A DNA stretch of 64,000 nt from Sphingomonas sp. FARSPH (GCF_003355005.1 NZ_CP029985.1:62001-126000); one strand, 5' to 3'. Shown: positions 16,738 through 25,568, counted from the first letter of the stretch. Made by a program: numbers and translations. The notes: generated from the sequence alone by a model not told the origin.

Positions 16738-17301
16738 TCACAGCATCTGGGACGTGTGCGCCGCCGGCACAAGGGTTTCGGCGTCGGGGTTGAGCTGCCC
16801 GATCCGCCAGGTCAGCACGCCCGCGAAGCTGATCCACACCAGATACGGGACCATTAGCCACGCCGCCGCGACGCGGATGCGCGAAAAGGCGACGGTGGTG
16901 GCGATCGCCACGACCAGCATTGCGACGATGACGAGCAGCGCCGCCTCAACCCGGTGCATCCCGAAGAACAGCGGCGTCCAGATCAGGTTGAGCGCGAACT
17001 GCACGCCGAACAGGCCGATCGCGGGACCGCGGCCCTTGGCGCCGCGCGCGTGCAGGATCATCGCCAGCGCCACACCCATCAGGATGTACAGGCCCGTCCA
17101 CACGATCGGGAACACCCAGCCGGGCGGATTGAGGTCCGGTTTGGCCAGCGCCATGTACCAGCCGCTGTCCGCACCGGTCGGCACCGCGCGCCCCGAGGCG
17201 AAGCCCAGCAGCAGGATCAGCGGCACGCTCACCGCCGCCCAGCGCAGGAACGACATGCGAAGTTGACCCTTGGACGCGACGACGTTCACCCGATGCTCCA
17301 T
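16738..17301 (-). CDS. TspO/MBR family tryptophan-rich sensory protein
   Basis: 187 residues with five hydrophobic segments. Family residues are visible: WYMALAKPDLNPPGWVFPIVWTGLYILMGVALAMI, then FALNLIWTPLFFGMHRVEAALLVI, and AAWLMVPYLVWISFAGVLTW. TspO proteins bind porphyrins and similar ligands and influence tetrapyrrole and photosynthesis-gene control in alphaproteobacteria. An alternative start 45 bases in (MSFLRWAAV) would remove a short hydrophilic N-terminus and is equally plausible. Confidence 0.93.
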   Translation of the reverse strand: MEHRVNVVASKGQLRMSFLRWAAVSVPLILLLGFASGRAVPTGADSGWYMALAKPDLNPPGWVFPIVWTGLYILMGVALAMILHARGAKGRGPAIGLFGVQFALNLIWTPLFFGMHRVEAALLVIVAMLVVAIATTVAFSRIRVAAAWLMVPYLVWISFAGVLTWRIGQLNPDAETLVPAAHTSQML

Positions 17302-17361
17302 CCTATGCCCGGCCGCGCGGCTCTGCCTTGCGGCGCAGCATCCGTAAAGCGTCCGTTACGG

Positions 17362-18114
17362 TTATCGTTCCGTTTGCGGTCCGACACGGTGCGCGGCGAC
17401 CAGAAATTCCACATTGCCCTCGGGCCCCGTGATCGGGCTGGCCACGACCCCCGCGACGCGCCAGCCGCTGTCCTCCAGCCAACGCGTGACCTCCGCGCAG
17501 ACGCGTGCGTGCACCGCCGGATCGCGCACGACGCCGCCCTTCCCCACCTCTTCCCGGCCCGCCTCGAACTGCGGCTTGATCAGCGCGAGCAGGCGGCCGC
17601 CGGGGCGGACGAACGACAACGGCCGTTCCAGCACCTTGGCGAGGCCGATGAAGCTCGCGTCGCACACGACGAGGTCGATCGGCTCGGGGATTTGCGCGTC
17701 GGTCAGGATGCGCGCGCTCGTCTGTTCGTGGACGACGACGCGCGGATCCTGACGCAGCTTCCACGCCAGCTGGTTGGTGCCGCTGTCGACCGCATAGACG
17801 CGGAGCCCGCCGCGGCTGAGCAGCACGTCGGTGAAGCCGCCCGTCGACGATCCGACGTCGATCGCGACCGCGCCCGTCACATCCCATTCGAACGTGTCCA
17901 GCCCGTGCGCGAGCTTGATGCCGCCGCGCGAGACCCAGGGATGGTCGCGACCGCGCACGTCGATCGCGACGTCGTCGGCGACGCTCTGCCCCGGCTTGTC
18001 GACCTTGCGGTCGCCGACGAAGACGAGGCCCGCCATGATCAGCGCCTGCGCCCGGGTGCGCGACTCGGCGAGGCCGCGATCGACGAGAAGCTGGTCCGCA
18101 CGGGTCTTTGCCAT
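17362..18114 (-). CDS. tlyA: TlyA family S4-domain rRNA methyltransferase
   Basis: 250 residues. An N-terminal S4 RNA-binding domain (about 5-60: RADQLLVDRGLAESRTRAQALIMAGLVFVGD) is followed by an FtsJ-like Rossmann methyltransferase domain with the SAM motif AIDVGSSTGGFTD at 84-96. KLAHGL and IKPQFEAGREEVGKGGVVRD are the later family blocks. TlyA methylates ribosomal RNA 2'-O positions in mycobacteria, and some members are annotated as hemolysins. The ATG at 18114 fits the family start; the frame upstream is low-complexity. Divergent from the hydrolase gene. Confidence 0.93.
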   Translation of the reverse strand: MAKTRADQLLVDRGLAESRTRAQALIMAGLVFVGDRKVDKPGQSVADDVAIDVRGRDHPWVSRGGIKLAHGLDTFEWDVTGAVAIDVGSSTGGFTDVLLSRGGLRVYAVDSGTNQLAWKLRQDPRVVVHEQTSARILTDAQIPEPIDLVVCDASFIGLAKVLERPLSFVRPGGRLLALIKPQFEAGREEVGKGGVVRDPAVHARVCAEVTRWLEDSGWRVAGVVASPITGPEGNVEFLVAAHRVGPQTER

Positions 18115-18303
18115 GCTGCCCGATAGCGGCTTCGCCCCCCCGCTTCCACCCGGCGCTTCCACCCGGCGCGCGCCGCCCTCCACCGGGCGCAGCGCTATTG
18201 CCTATCGGAATAGTAGATATAACGTTCGGGATCGGGGGGCGTGCCGGACGGCGTCGCTCGAACGACGGCCGGATGCGCCCTTTCGCTCTGGAGGGAGATG
18301 GCA

Positions 18304-18975
18304 ATGACTGGTTTCGCGACGTTCGAATCCGCCGGCCCGACGATCCTGACCGTGCCGGGCCTCGGCGGGTCAGGCCCCTCGCACTGGCAGACGCTTTGGG
18401 AAGAGGCGCGGCCCGACACGGTGCGCGTCGAACTCGGCATGTGGAACACGCCGCATCGCAACGCCTGGGTGACGAAGCTCGACCAGGCGATCCGCGCGGC
18501 ACAGGCACCGGTGATCCTCGCGGCGCACAGCCTCGGCTGCCTCGCGGTCGCCTGGTGGGCGGAACTGAGCCCGCAGCCCTATGGCTGGCCCGTCGCAGGC
18601 GCGTTGCTCGTCGCCCCCGCCGACGTCGACCGCCCCGACGCGCCCGAGGCGTTGAAGGGCTTCGCGCCCTCGCCGCGCACCCCGTTGCCCTTCCCATCGA
18701 TCCTCGTCGCCTCGCGCGACGACCCGTGGATCACGATCGACCGCGCGCACAGCCTCGCGGCGGACTGGGGCAGCCATTTCGTCGACGCGGGCGCGCAAGG
18801 GCACCTCAACGCCGCCAGCGGCATCGGCTGGTGGCACGAGGGGCAAGACATGCTGAACCGCGTCATCGCCGCGAGCAGCGACGCCCGCGGCCACGCCCGC
18901 ACCCCCGGCGACGCCCGCGCCATCCTCGCGGTCAACGCCACCGACGCGGCGCAGGCGCATTATCTGGGGCGGTGA
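18304..18975 (+). CDS. RBBP9/YdeN family alpha/beta serine hydrolase
   Basis: 223 residues. PGLGGSGPSHWQTLWE at 18-33 is the family's opening motif. The nucleophile is S76 in AAHSLGCLA, the acid is probably D140 (ASRDDPW) and the histidine H168 (GAQGHLNAASG). Cytoplasmic, with no signal peptide; substrates of bacterial members are unknown. The ATG at 18304 is chosen because the GAGGGAG at 18291-18297 is then correctly spaced; the ATG at 18298 would be too close. About 40 C-terminal residues after the catalytic domain look disordered. Its stop is 4 bases from the convergent regulator gene. Confidence 0.9.
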   Translation: MTGFATFESAGPTILTVPGLGGSGPSHWQTLWEEARPDTVRVELGMWNTPHRNAWVTKLDQAIRAAQAPVILAAHSLGCLAVAWWAELSPQPYGWPVAGALLVAPADVDRPDAPEALKGFAPSPRTPLPFPSILVASRDDPWITIDRAHSLAADWGSHFVDAGAQGHLNAASGIGWWHEGQDMLNRVIAASSDARGHARTPGDARAILAVNATDAAQAHYLGR

Positions 18976-18979
18976 CGGG

Positions 18980-20062
18980 TCAGCGGCGGGTGTCGAAGGC
19001 GAGCATTGACGGCGCCGCTGCGACGCCCTCCACACTGACGAAGTTGCGGAAGCGCGCCGAATTGAAACCGATCGCATAGGTGCGGCCGGCAACGGCGGTG
19101 CAGTGCATCGTGAATGTCCTGCCATCCGGCGATTGCTGCGGCTTGCCGTCGCAAGCGGGATAGTCGCCGACGTTGCTGGTCACGAACGAATAGCTGCGCG
19201 CGCGCATCGGCCGGTCGAACGTCACGCTCAGCGTATAGGGGCCGGGAGCGATCGTCGCGTCCTGCACCGGACTGGTCGACACCACATGGGGCATCGTCGG
19301 CGGGATGCGCTTGAGATACGTGACGAACGGCGTCCCCACGCCCGCCGCCTTTCCGCCGACCGAGAAAGCGGAATCGCCGAAGCCGAGATCGCGCACGCCC
19401 GACAGCGGCAGCTTTTGCAGTGCGAGCAGCGCCGGCCCCGAATCGGAACCGGGCTTCAGCCGTCCGGCGACCTCGCACAAGGTCGCTGCGCACAGGACGC
19501 GCAGGCTGTCGACGCCGGCGATCCCGCCGAACCGTTTGGCGAGCGCCGCTTCCGCGCCGGGCGCCCAGGCCGCATCCCGTGCCTCGCGCCGGACTTGCCC
19601 ATGCAGCTCCGAAACCTGATCGGGATGGTCGACGGCCAGCGACCCGAGCAACGGATCAGGCATCCGCCGGTCGCCCTTGCCCGGATCGTTTTGGGAGAAA
19701 GTGCCGGTCAGGGCGAGCGCGGCGACCAGACCCGTGAGCATCGTCATGGCAAAAGCACCTTTTCGTGACAGCCCCGTCGCCCGATGCGGCGGGGCCGGCA
19801 CAGGCTGTCCGGCACCGGGCGGTGGCGGCGCCACCCCGATTTGCTCGTCACGATTTTCTTGGGCGACCAGCAGGCGCGCGAGTTCGCGGCTGCTCGCGGC
19901 GCCGGTCTTGCGACGTGCCTCACGCAACCGCTCGTTCACGGCGTTGACCGATAGCGCGGTTTCGCCAGCGATGCTCTTGGCAGTGTGACCAGCGGCCAGG
20001 AGGTGCAGGATGCGGCGTTCGGCCGCGGTCAGCGCGTCGAACGTGTCCCCCTGCCCCGGCAC
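18980..20062 (-). CDS. Membrane-tethered LuxR-type HTH regulator with an Ig-like periplasmic domain
   Basis: 360 residues starting at GTG 20062, six bases after the dxs stop. Residues 10-66 are a GerE/LuxR helix-turn-helix (LTAAERRILHLLAAGHTAKSIAG, then LSVNAVNERLREARRKTGA). A proline-rich linker follows (about 76-98), then one hydrophobic segment at 102-121 and an exported-looking region with a disulfide-capable cysteine pair. It ends in an SbsA/Big_5-like Ig-type fold at about 255-358 (TIAPGPYTLSVTFDRPMRARSYSF). This predicts a one-component sensor: DNA binding inside, sensing outside. No receiver or kinase is adjacent. Target genes are unknown. Confidence 0.8.
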   Translation of the reverse strand: MPGQGDTFDALTAAERRILHLLAAGHTAKSIAGETALSVNAVNERLREARRKTGAASSRELARLLVAQENRDEQIGVAPPPPGAGQPVPAPPHRATGLSRKGAFAMTMLTGLVAALALTGTFSQNDPGKGDRRMPDPLLGSLAVDHPDQVSELHGQVRREARDAAWAPGAEAALAKRFGGIAGVDSLRVLCAATLCEVAGRLKPGSDSGPALLALQKLPLSGVRDLGFGDSAFSVGGKAAGVGTPFVTYLKRIPPTMPHVVSTSPVQDATIAPGPYTLSVTFDRPMRARSYSFVTSNVGDYPACDGKPQQSPDGRTFTMHCTAVAGRTYAIGFNSARFRNFVSVEGVAAAPSMLAFDTRR

Positions 20063-20068
20063 CGCGAT

Positions 20069-21994
20069 TTACGCCCGCGCGCCCTCGGTCACACCGGCGC
20101 TGTTGTGGCGCAGCGCCTTCAGCACCGTGTCGACGATCGCCTCCGCGTCGAGGCCGGCCTGCGCATATTGCACCTCGGGCTTGTCCTGGTCCTGAAACAG
20201 GTCGGGCAGGCGCATCGTGCGCAGGCGCAGGCCGCCGTCGATCAGCCCCTCGTCGCTCGCCAGCGTCAGCACGTGCGCGCCGAGGCCGCCGACCGCATTC
20301 TCCTCGATCGTCACCGCGACCTCGTGCGTCGTCAGCAGGCGGCGGATCAGCGCCTCGTCCAGCGGCTTGGCGAAGCGCAGGTCGGCGACGCTCGTCGACA
20401 ACCCCTTCGCCTCGAGCACGTCGGCGGCGCGCAGCGCCTCCGCAAGCCGCGTGCCGAGCGACAGGATCGCGACGGTCTTGCCCTCGCGCACCAGCCGGCC
20501 CTTGCCGATCTCCAGCCGCTCCGGCACCTCCGGCAGCGCCACGCCGGTGCCGTTGCCGCGCGGGTACCGGACCGCGATCGGGCCGCTGTCATGGAGCGCG
20601 GCGGTGTGCGTCATATGCACCAGTTCGGCCTCGTCCGCCGCCGCCATCACGACGAAATTGGGCAGGGTCGCCAGATAAGTGACGTCGAAGCTACCCGCAT
20701 GCGTCGCGCCGTCCGCGCCGACCAGCCCTGCGCGATCGATCGCGAAGCGCACCGGCAGGTTCTGGATCGCCACATCGTGCACGACCTGGTCGTAGGCGCG
20801 CTGCAGGAAGGTCGAATAGATCGCACAGAACGGCCGCATCCCCTGCGCCGCAAGGCCAGCGGCGAATGTGACGGCATGCTGTTCCGCGATGCCGACGTCG
20901 AAGGCACGATCGGGGAACGCCTTGGCGAAGCGGTCGACGCCCGTGCCCGACGGCATCGCCGCGGTGATCGCGACGATCGTCGGGTCGCGCTGGCCTTCCT
21001 TGACCAGCTGATCGCCGAACACGTTCTGATATTGCGGCGGCCCCGGCGGCGCCTTCGCCTGCGCGCCGGTGATGACGTCGAACTTCTGGACGCCGTGATA
21101 TTTGTCCGCCGCCGCTTCGGCGGGGGCATAGCCCTTGCCCTTCTTGGTGACGACGTGGACCAGGATCGGCCCTTCCGCGGCGTCGCGAACGTTCTCGAGC
21201 ACGGGGATCAGATGGTCGAGATTGTGGCCGTCGATCGGGCCGACATAATAGAAGCCCAGTTCCTCGAACAGCGTGCCGCCCATCGTCATGCCGCGCGCAT
21301 ATTCGTCGGTCTTGCGCGCCGCCTTGTGCAGCGGGCGCGGCAGCCGGCGGGCGAGCCGCTTCAGCACGTCGCGCACGCCCAGGAATTCGCGGCTCGACAC
21401 CATGCGCGAGAGGTAGGCGGACAGGCCGCCGACCGGCGGCGCGATCGACATGTCGTTGTCGTTGAGGATGACGACCAGGCGGTTGCCCGCGGCTTCCGCG
21501 TTGTTCATCGCCTCATAGGCCATGCCGGCGGACATCGATCCGTCGCCGATCACCGCGATCGCCTTCGACGGCGAACCCGACAGCCGGTTGGCGGTCGCGA
21601 AACCGAGCGCCGCAGAGATCGACGTCGACGAATGCGCCGCGCCGAATGGATCGTATTCGCTCTCGGTCCGCTTGGTGAAGCCGGACAGGCCGCCGCCCTG
21701 GCGCAACGTACGAATGCGGTCGCGCCGTCCGGTCAGGATCTTGTGCGGATAGCATTGGTGGCCGACGTCCCAGATCAGGCGATCGGTCGGCGTGTCGAAC
21801 ACATAATGGATCGCGACGGTCAGTTCGACGACGCCGAGCCCGGAGCCGAGATGCCCGCCGGTGGTGCCGACCGCCGAGATCGTCTCGCTGCGCAGTTCGT
21901 CGGCGAGCTGGCGGAGTTGTTCCGGCTTCAGCTTGCGCAGGTCGGCGGGGGTCTTGACGGTGTCGAGCAACGGCGTGTCAGGAAGTTCGGACAT
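20069..21994 (-). CDS. dxs: 1-deoxy-D-xylulose-5-phosphate synthase
   Basis: 641 residues, normal for DXS. It condenses pyruvate with glyceraldehyde 3-phosphate in the first step of the MEP isoprenoid pathway, which also feeds carotenoids and ubiquinone. Visible features: TTGGHLGSGLGVVELT near the N-terminus, the thiamine-diphosphate motif GDGSMSAGMAYEAMNN, the catalytic-domain EQHAVTFAAGLAAQG and IDRAGLVGADGATHAG. The start ATG is at 21994, 70 bases downstream of the Zur-like gene. Six bases separate its stop from the tethered HTH regulator. Confidence 0.97.
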   Translation of the reverse strand: MSELPDTPLLDTVKTPADLRKLKPEQLRQLADELRSETISAVGTTGGHLGSGLGVVELTVAIHYVFDTPTDRLIWDVGHQCYPHKILTGRRDRIRTLRQGGGLSGFTKRTESEYDPFGAAHSSTSISAALGFATANRLSGSPSKAIAVIGDGSMSAGMAYEAMNNAEAAGNRLVVILNDNDMSIAPPVGGLSAYLSRMVSSREFLGVRDVLKRLARRLPRPLHKAARKTDEYARGMTMGGTLFEELGFYYVGPIDGHNLDHLIPVLENVRDAAEGPILVHVVTKKGKGYAPAEAAADKYHGVQKFDVITGAQAKAPPGPPQYQNVFGDQLVKEGQRDPTIVAITAAMPSGTGVDRFAKAFPDRAFDVGIAEQHAVTFAAGLAAQGMRPFCAIYSTFLQRAYDQVVHDVAIQNLPVRFAIDRAGLVGADGATHAGSFDVTYLATLPNFVVMAAADEAELVHMTHTAALHDSGPIAVRYPRGNGTGVALPEVPERLEIGKGRLVREGKTVAILSLGTRLAEALRAADVLEAKGLSTSVADLRFAKPLDEALIRRLLTTHEVAVTIEENAVGGLGAHVLTLASDEGLIDGGLRLRTMRLPDLFQDQDKPEVQYAQAGLDAEAIVDTVLKALRHNSAGVTEGARA

Positions 21995-22064
21995 CCGAAC
22001 CGCTTACCCGTTCCGACACAAGGTGTCGATTGCCGGTCTGATTCCGGTTCCGATCCGATCCCGT

Positions 22065-22538
22065 TCAGTGCGTCGCGGCGGCGCAGGCCGCGCACAGGCC
22101 GCGCACCTCGACGACGGGACGAACCGTCTTGAATCCAGCGGCTTGCGCGGCGCTGCGCACACCCTGCGTCAGCGGATCGTTGTCGATATGCACGATCTGC
22201 CCGCAGGAATCGCACACCAGGAAGATGCAATCGTGCAGGCATTCCGGGTGAGCGTTGGCGACATAGGCGTTGGCGCTTTCCACCTTGCGCGCCAGGTTGG
22301 CGGCGACGAACACGTCGAGGATACGGTAAACGCTGTTGGCGGCGACGCGGCGCCCCTGCGCCTGCGACACGGCTTCGGCGAGGTCGTAGGCGGATGCCGG
22401 CTTGTCGAACGCGGCGAGCGCCGCGAACACGGCGGCGCGCATCTGCGTCCATTGTTCGCCGGCGCGTTCCATCGTCGCCTGCGCGACCTCGGTCAGTTCG
22501 TCGCCCTGCGGCTCGTGATGCGTGTGCGCGTGCGCCAT
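22065..22538 (-). CDS. zur: Fur-family transcriptional regulator, probably Zur
   Basis: 157 residues. A histidine-rich start (MAHAHTHHEPQGDE) precedes a winged-helix (ANSVYRILDVFVAANLARKVESANAYVANA) and a metal domain with HPECLHDCIFLVCDSCGQIVHID and a second C-x-x-C at the end (GLCAACAAATH). The two CxxC pairs form the structural zinc site seen in Zur and Fur. It resembles Zur more than Fur because of the short dimer domain and the C-terminal CAAC; the Fur assignment cannot be excluded. It lies 62 bases behind merC. Confidence 0.8.
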   Translation of the reverse strand: MAHAHTHHEPQGDELTEVAQATMERAGEQWTQMRAAVFAALAAFDKPASAYDLAEAVSQAQGRRVAANSVYRILDVFVAANLARKVESANAYVANAHPECLHDCIFLVCDSCGQIVHIDNDPLTQGVRSAAQAAGFKTVRPVVEVRGLCAACAAATH

Positions 22539-22600
22539 ATGGGGGATTTAAGGCGGGGCCGCCGCTGCGACAAGCGTCCTGCCGCAGCGGACGCGCGCGA

Positions 22601-22993
22601 TCAGTGCGTCGCGCGCCGATTGAGGTCGTGACCGAAGGCGAGCAGGCCGACGCCGATCACCGTCCACAACGTCTCCGCCCCGCCGCCGCCCTCGTGCGGC
22701 AACGTCATCGCGCCCGCCATGATGCCCAGGCCCAGCGCGCCCATCGCGACCGGCATGATATAGCCATGCTCGATCACCCCGCGCCCCAGCGCGAGCGCGC
22801 CGAGCAGGATCGCGATGGACAGGCCCACTTCGTGAAAGATCGGGTTGAGCAACAGACCGCCCGCCGCCGACAGCATCGCGAGCAACACCGCGCTCGCCAG
22901 GCAATGCACGACGCACAGGCCCGACAGCGCGATCGCCGCGCGATCGAGTCCGGCCCAGCCGAAACCATTGAGAAGGCGAGTCGTCCGCGTCAT
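22601..22993 (-). CDS. MerC-like small membrane protein
   Basis: 130 residues with four hydrophobic segments. The first reads IALSGLCVVHCLASAVLLAML with C27, H30 and C31, the cysteine pair of MerC-type proteins. FHEVGLSIAILLGALALGRGVIEHG and ALGLGIMAGAM follow. MerC transports mercury in mer operons, but here there are no merA, merT or merR genes, and the next gene is a Zur-like regulator, so handling of zinc or another soft metal is more likely. Divergent from ctaA. Confidence 0.85.
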   Translation of the reverse strand: MTRTTRLLNGFGWAGLDRAAIALSGLCVVHCLASAVLLAMLSAAGGLLLNPIFHEVGLSIAILLGALALGRGVIEHGYIMPVAMGALGLGIMAGAMTLPHEGGGGAETLWTVIGVGLLAFGHDLNRRATH

Positions 22994-23024
22994 CCGTGCC
23001 GGCTATCTAGGCGGCACAGCGACG

Positions 23025-23035
23025 GGTTACAACAT
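23025..23035. promoter_or_regulatory. Possible Zur box upstream of merC-zur
   Basis: GGTTACAACAT differs at two positions from the TGTTATAACAT core expected of alphaproteobacterial Zur sites. It lies 32 bases upstream of the merC start, in the merC/ctaA divergent region. The match is suggestive only. Confidence 0.25.
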
Positions 23036-23158
23036 CACATCACCTGCCGGCGGCAATTTTCCCCAACCGCTTCCCCAGCCCCTTCCGCAGCCGCGGTCGA
23101 TCAAAACGATCGGCGCAATGCGCTGGCGAGGGGCACGGAAAGCGCTTATGGCCAGTGG

Positions 23159-24208
23159 ATGCTCCAGCCCAGCGCCGCCTTCCTTTCGCGTGCCCGGCCA
23201 CGCATCCTGTCGCGATGGCTCTACGCCGTCGCCGGCCTGATCGTCGCGATGGTCGTCGTCGGCGGCATCACCCGGCTGACCGAATCCGGCCTGTCGATCA
23301 CGCAATGGAAGCCGATCAGCGGCATCGTCCCGCCCTTGACCCAGGCGCAGTGGCAGGCGGAGTTTGACGGCTACAAGCGCATTCCCGAATATGCCGCGTT
23401 CAACCAGGGCATGACGCTCGCCGGGTTCAAGGCGATCTTCTTCTGGGAATATGTCCATCGCCTGCTCGCGCGGGTGATCGGCCTCGCCTTTGCATTGCCG
23501 CTGATCTGGTTCGCGGTGCGGCGGCGCGTGCCCGCAGGCTATGGCTGGCGGCTGACCGCAATCCTCGCGCTCGGCGGGTTGCAGGGCGCGATCGGCTGGT
23601 GGATGGTCGCCAGCGGCCTGTCGGTGCGCACCGACGTCAGCCACGTGCGCCTCGCCGTCCACCTGCTGACCGCGCTAACCATCCTGGCGGGCATCGTCTG
23701 GACCGCGCTCGATCTCGCCGCGCTTGATCGCGATCCGCTGGGGCGGCCATCGCGGATGACGCGCGTCGGCGGCATCGCGCTGGCGATGCTGTTTGTGCAG
23801 ATCTGCTGGGGCGCGTTCACCGCGGGGCTGGACGCCGGCTATGCCTTTTCCAGCTGGCCGCTGATGGGCGACAGCCTGTTTCCCGCGGGCGTGCCGATGC
23901 TCGCGCCCGGCTGGCGCAACGCGGTGGACAATCCCGTCGTCGTCCAGTTCATCCATCGCTGGTGGGCCTTCGCCGCCGCCGCCGCGCTCGTCTGGCTCGC
24001 GGTCCGCGCGACGCGGGCGGGGTCGCGGGCGGGCTTCGTCGTCGTCGCGCTGGTCACGCTGCAGATCCTGCTCGGCATCGCGACGCTGGCGAGCGGCGTC
24101 GAGATCGTCGTCGCGGTCGCGCACCAGGCGAATGCCGCACTGCTGCTGATCGCCGCCGTCGCCGCCGCGCATGCGGTCGGCCGGCACCACGCCCGACCGG
24201 CGATGTGA
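23159..24208 (+). CDS. ctaA: Heme A synthase (COX15/CtaA)
   Basis: 349 residues, eight hydrophobic segments. It oxidises heme O to heme A for cytochrome c oxidase. Family motifs: VVVGGITRLTESGLSITQWKP near the first helix, FFWEYVHRLLARVIG with a heme-ligand His, LGGLQGAIGWWMVASGL, then VQFIHRWWAF and VAVAHQANAALLL with the other conserved histidines. The ATG at 23159 gives MLQPSAAF before the first helix; the long open frame upstream is noncoding. The type 2 (alphaproteobacterial) length fits. Followed by rplM on the same strand. Confidence 0.95.
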   Translation: MLQPSAAFLSRARPRILSRWLYAVAGLIVAMVVVGGITRLTESGLSITQWKPISGIVPPLTQAQWQAEFDGYKRIPEYAAFNQGMTLAGFKAIFFWEYVHRLLARVIGLAFALPLIWFAVRRRVPAGYGWRLTAILALGGLQGAIGWWMVASGLSVRTDVSHVRLAVHLLTALTILAGIVWTALDLAALDRDPLGRPSRMTRVGGIALAMLFVQICWGAFTAGLDAGYAFSSWPLMGDSLFPAGVPMLAPGWRNAVDNPVVVQFIHRWWAFAAAAALVWLAVRATRAGSRAGFVVVALVTLQILLGIATLASGVEIVVAVAHQANAALLLIAAVAAAHAVGRHHARPAM

Positions 24209-24295
24209 CGAGCGGCTGACCTGCTGCGTCCTGTCGGGCATGCGCCGACGGCGAGCGGTGGTATCATTTTACCCGTCGCGAAACCCGCACTTTGC

Positions 24296-24324
24296 TTGAC
24301 TTTGCCACCCCCTTCCAGCATTAG
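24296..24324 (+). promoter_or_regulatory. Candidate promoter for rplM-rpsI
   Basis: TTGACT at 24296-24301, 17 bases, then CATTAG at 24319-24324, about 64 bases before the rplM start. The -35 is strong and the -10 is weak, as is usual for alphaproteobacterial housekeeping promoters. Confidence 0.4.
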
Positions 24325-24387
24325 CCCGCTCGTTCGCGCCGCCTGTCAAGGGCGGCGCGCTTCGTTTCGAACCGGAAAGGTCCCGCC

Positions 24388-24867
24388 ATGAAGGCGCTCA
24401 TGAAGACCACCAAGGCGGCCAAGCCGCACGAGGTGGAGAAGAAGTGGCATATCGTCGACGCCACCGACCTCGTGGTCGGCCGCGCCGCGACGATCATCGC
24501 CAACGTGCTGCGCGGCAAGCACAAGCCGAGCTTCACCCCCCACGTCGATTGCGGTGACAACGTCATCGTCATCAACGCCGACAAGGTCCGCTTCACCGGC
24601 AACAAGGCCGGGAAGAAGATCTATTACAAGCACACCGGTTACGCCGGCGGCATCAAGGGCGTCACCGCCGCGAAGGTGCTGGAAGGCCGCTTCCCCGAGC
24701 GCGTGCTGGAAAAGGCCGTCGAGCGCATGATCCCGCGCGGGCCGCTCGGCCGCCAGCAGATGCGCAACCTGCGCATCTTCGCAGGCTCCGAGCATCCGCA
24801 CGACGCGCAGAACCCCGAGGTCCTCGACATCGCGGGCATGAACCGCAAGAACAAGGTGGGCGCATAA
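24388..24867 (+). CDS. rplM: 50S ribosomal protein L13
   Basis: 159 residues. Family signatures: KKWHIVDATDLVVGRAATIIANVLRGKHKPSFTPHVDCGDNVIVINADKVRFTGNK, the YYKHTGYAGGIK block and PRGPLGRQQMRNLRIFAGSEHPHDAQ. It is an assembly protein of the large subunit. The N-terminal MKALMKTTKAAKPHEVEK is a few residues longer than in E. coli; an in-frame Met 12 bases further in is an alternative start. The stop overlaps the rpsI start (TAATG), the normal rplM-rpsI operon. Confidence 0.98.
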   Translation: MKALMKTTKAAKPHEVEKKWHIVDATDLVVGRAATIIANVLRGKHKPSFTPHVDCGDNVIVINADKVRFTGNKAGKKIYYKHTGYAGGIKGVTAAKVLEGRFPERVLEKAVERMIPRGPLGRQQMRNLRIFAGSEHPHDAQNPEVLDIAGMNRKNKVGA

Positions 24868-25415
24868 TGTCCGACAACCGCCAGTCCCTTTCCGATCTGG
24901 GCGCCGCGCTCAACCAGCAGCGCGAAGCCGCCGTCGCGGATTCCGACGGTCGCGCTGACGCCTATATGGCCGGCGAGCTGAACGAGCCGGTGCAGACCGC
25001 ACCGCTGCGTGCGCAGGAACTCGACAAGTTCGGCCGCGCCTATGCCACCGGCCGCCGCAAGGACGCGGTCGCCCGCGTCTGGCTGAAGCCCGGCACCGGC
25101 AAGATCACGATCAACGGTCGCGATCAGGAAGTCTATTTCGCGCGTCCGACGCTGCGCCTCGTCATCAACCAGGTGTTCGGCATCACCGAGCGCGAAGGCC
25201 AGTATGACGTGGTCTGCACCGTCAAGGGCGGCGGCCTTTCGGGCCAGGCCGGCGCGGTCAAGCACGGCATCAGCCAGGCGCTGACCAAGTACGAGCCGGT
25301 GCTGCGTACGCCCGTCAAGCGTGCCGGCTTCCTGACCCGCGACAGCCGCGCGGTCGAGCGTAAGAAGTACGGCCGCGCCAAGGCGCGTCGCAGCTTCCAG
25401 TTCTCGAAGCGCTGA
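24867..25415 (+). CDS. rpsI: 30S ribosomal protein S9
   Basis: 182 residues. The conserved S9 core starts at about residue 55 (YATGRRKDAVARVWLKPGTGKITINGRD) and ends with the invariant DSRAVERKKYGRAKARRSFQFSKR tail that reaches the ribosomal P site. About 50 extra N-terminal residues precede the core, as is common in alphaproteobacteria. ATG at 24867, overlapping the rplM stop. Confidence 0.98.
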   Translation: MSDNRQSLSDLGAALNQQREAAVADSDGRADAYMAGELNEPVQTAPLRAQELDKFGRAYATGRRKDAVARVWLKPGTGKITINGRDQEVYFARPTLRLVINQVFGITEREGQYDVVCTVKGGGLSGQAGAVKHGISQALTKYEPVLRTPVKRAGFLTRDSRAVERKKYGRAKARRSFQFSKR

Positions 25416-25487
25416 TGCGGCTCGGGATGGCGATACGCCATCCCAGGACTCGCACAGCGCCGGCACTGGCAGGAGCTTGGCATTTAC

Positions 25488-25525
25488 AAAAGGGGCGGTC
25501 CGGCAACGGGCCGCCCTTTTCGTTT
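25488..25525 (+). terminator. Rho-independent terminator of rplM-rpsI
   Basis: AAAAGGGGCGG pairs with CCGCCCTTTT (one bulged G) around a 12-base loop and is followed by CGTTT. It lies 73 bases after the rpsI stop. Confidence 0.75.
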
Positions 25526-25568
25526 GGTCATCGCCGCGACGCGCGTGCGGCAGAACGAAGACATCCTC

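Noticed and set aside
19985..22132. 715-codon plus-strand open frame opposite dxs and zur
   Set aside because: Composition is shadow-like (Arg, Asp, Gln repeats) and it crosses two genes with clear motifs on the other strand.
22601..22993. Mercury resistance operon
   Set aside because: Only merC is present. No merR, merT, merP or merA is in the window, and the adjacent regulator is Zur-like.
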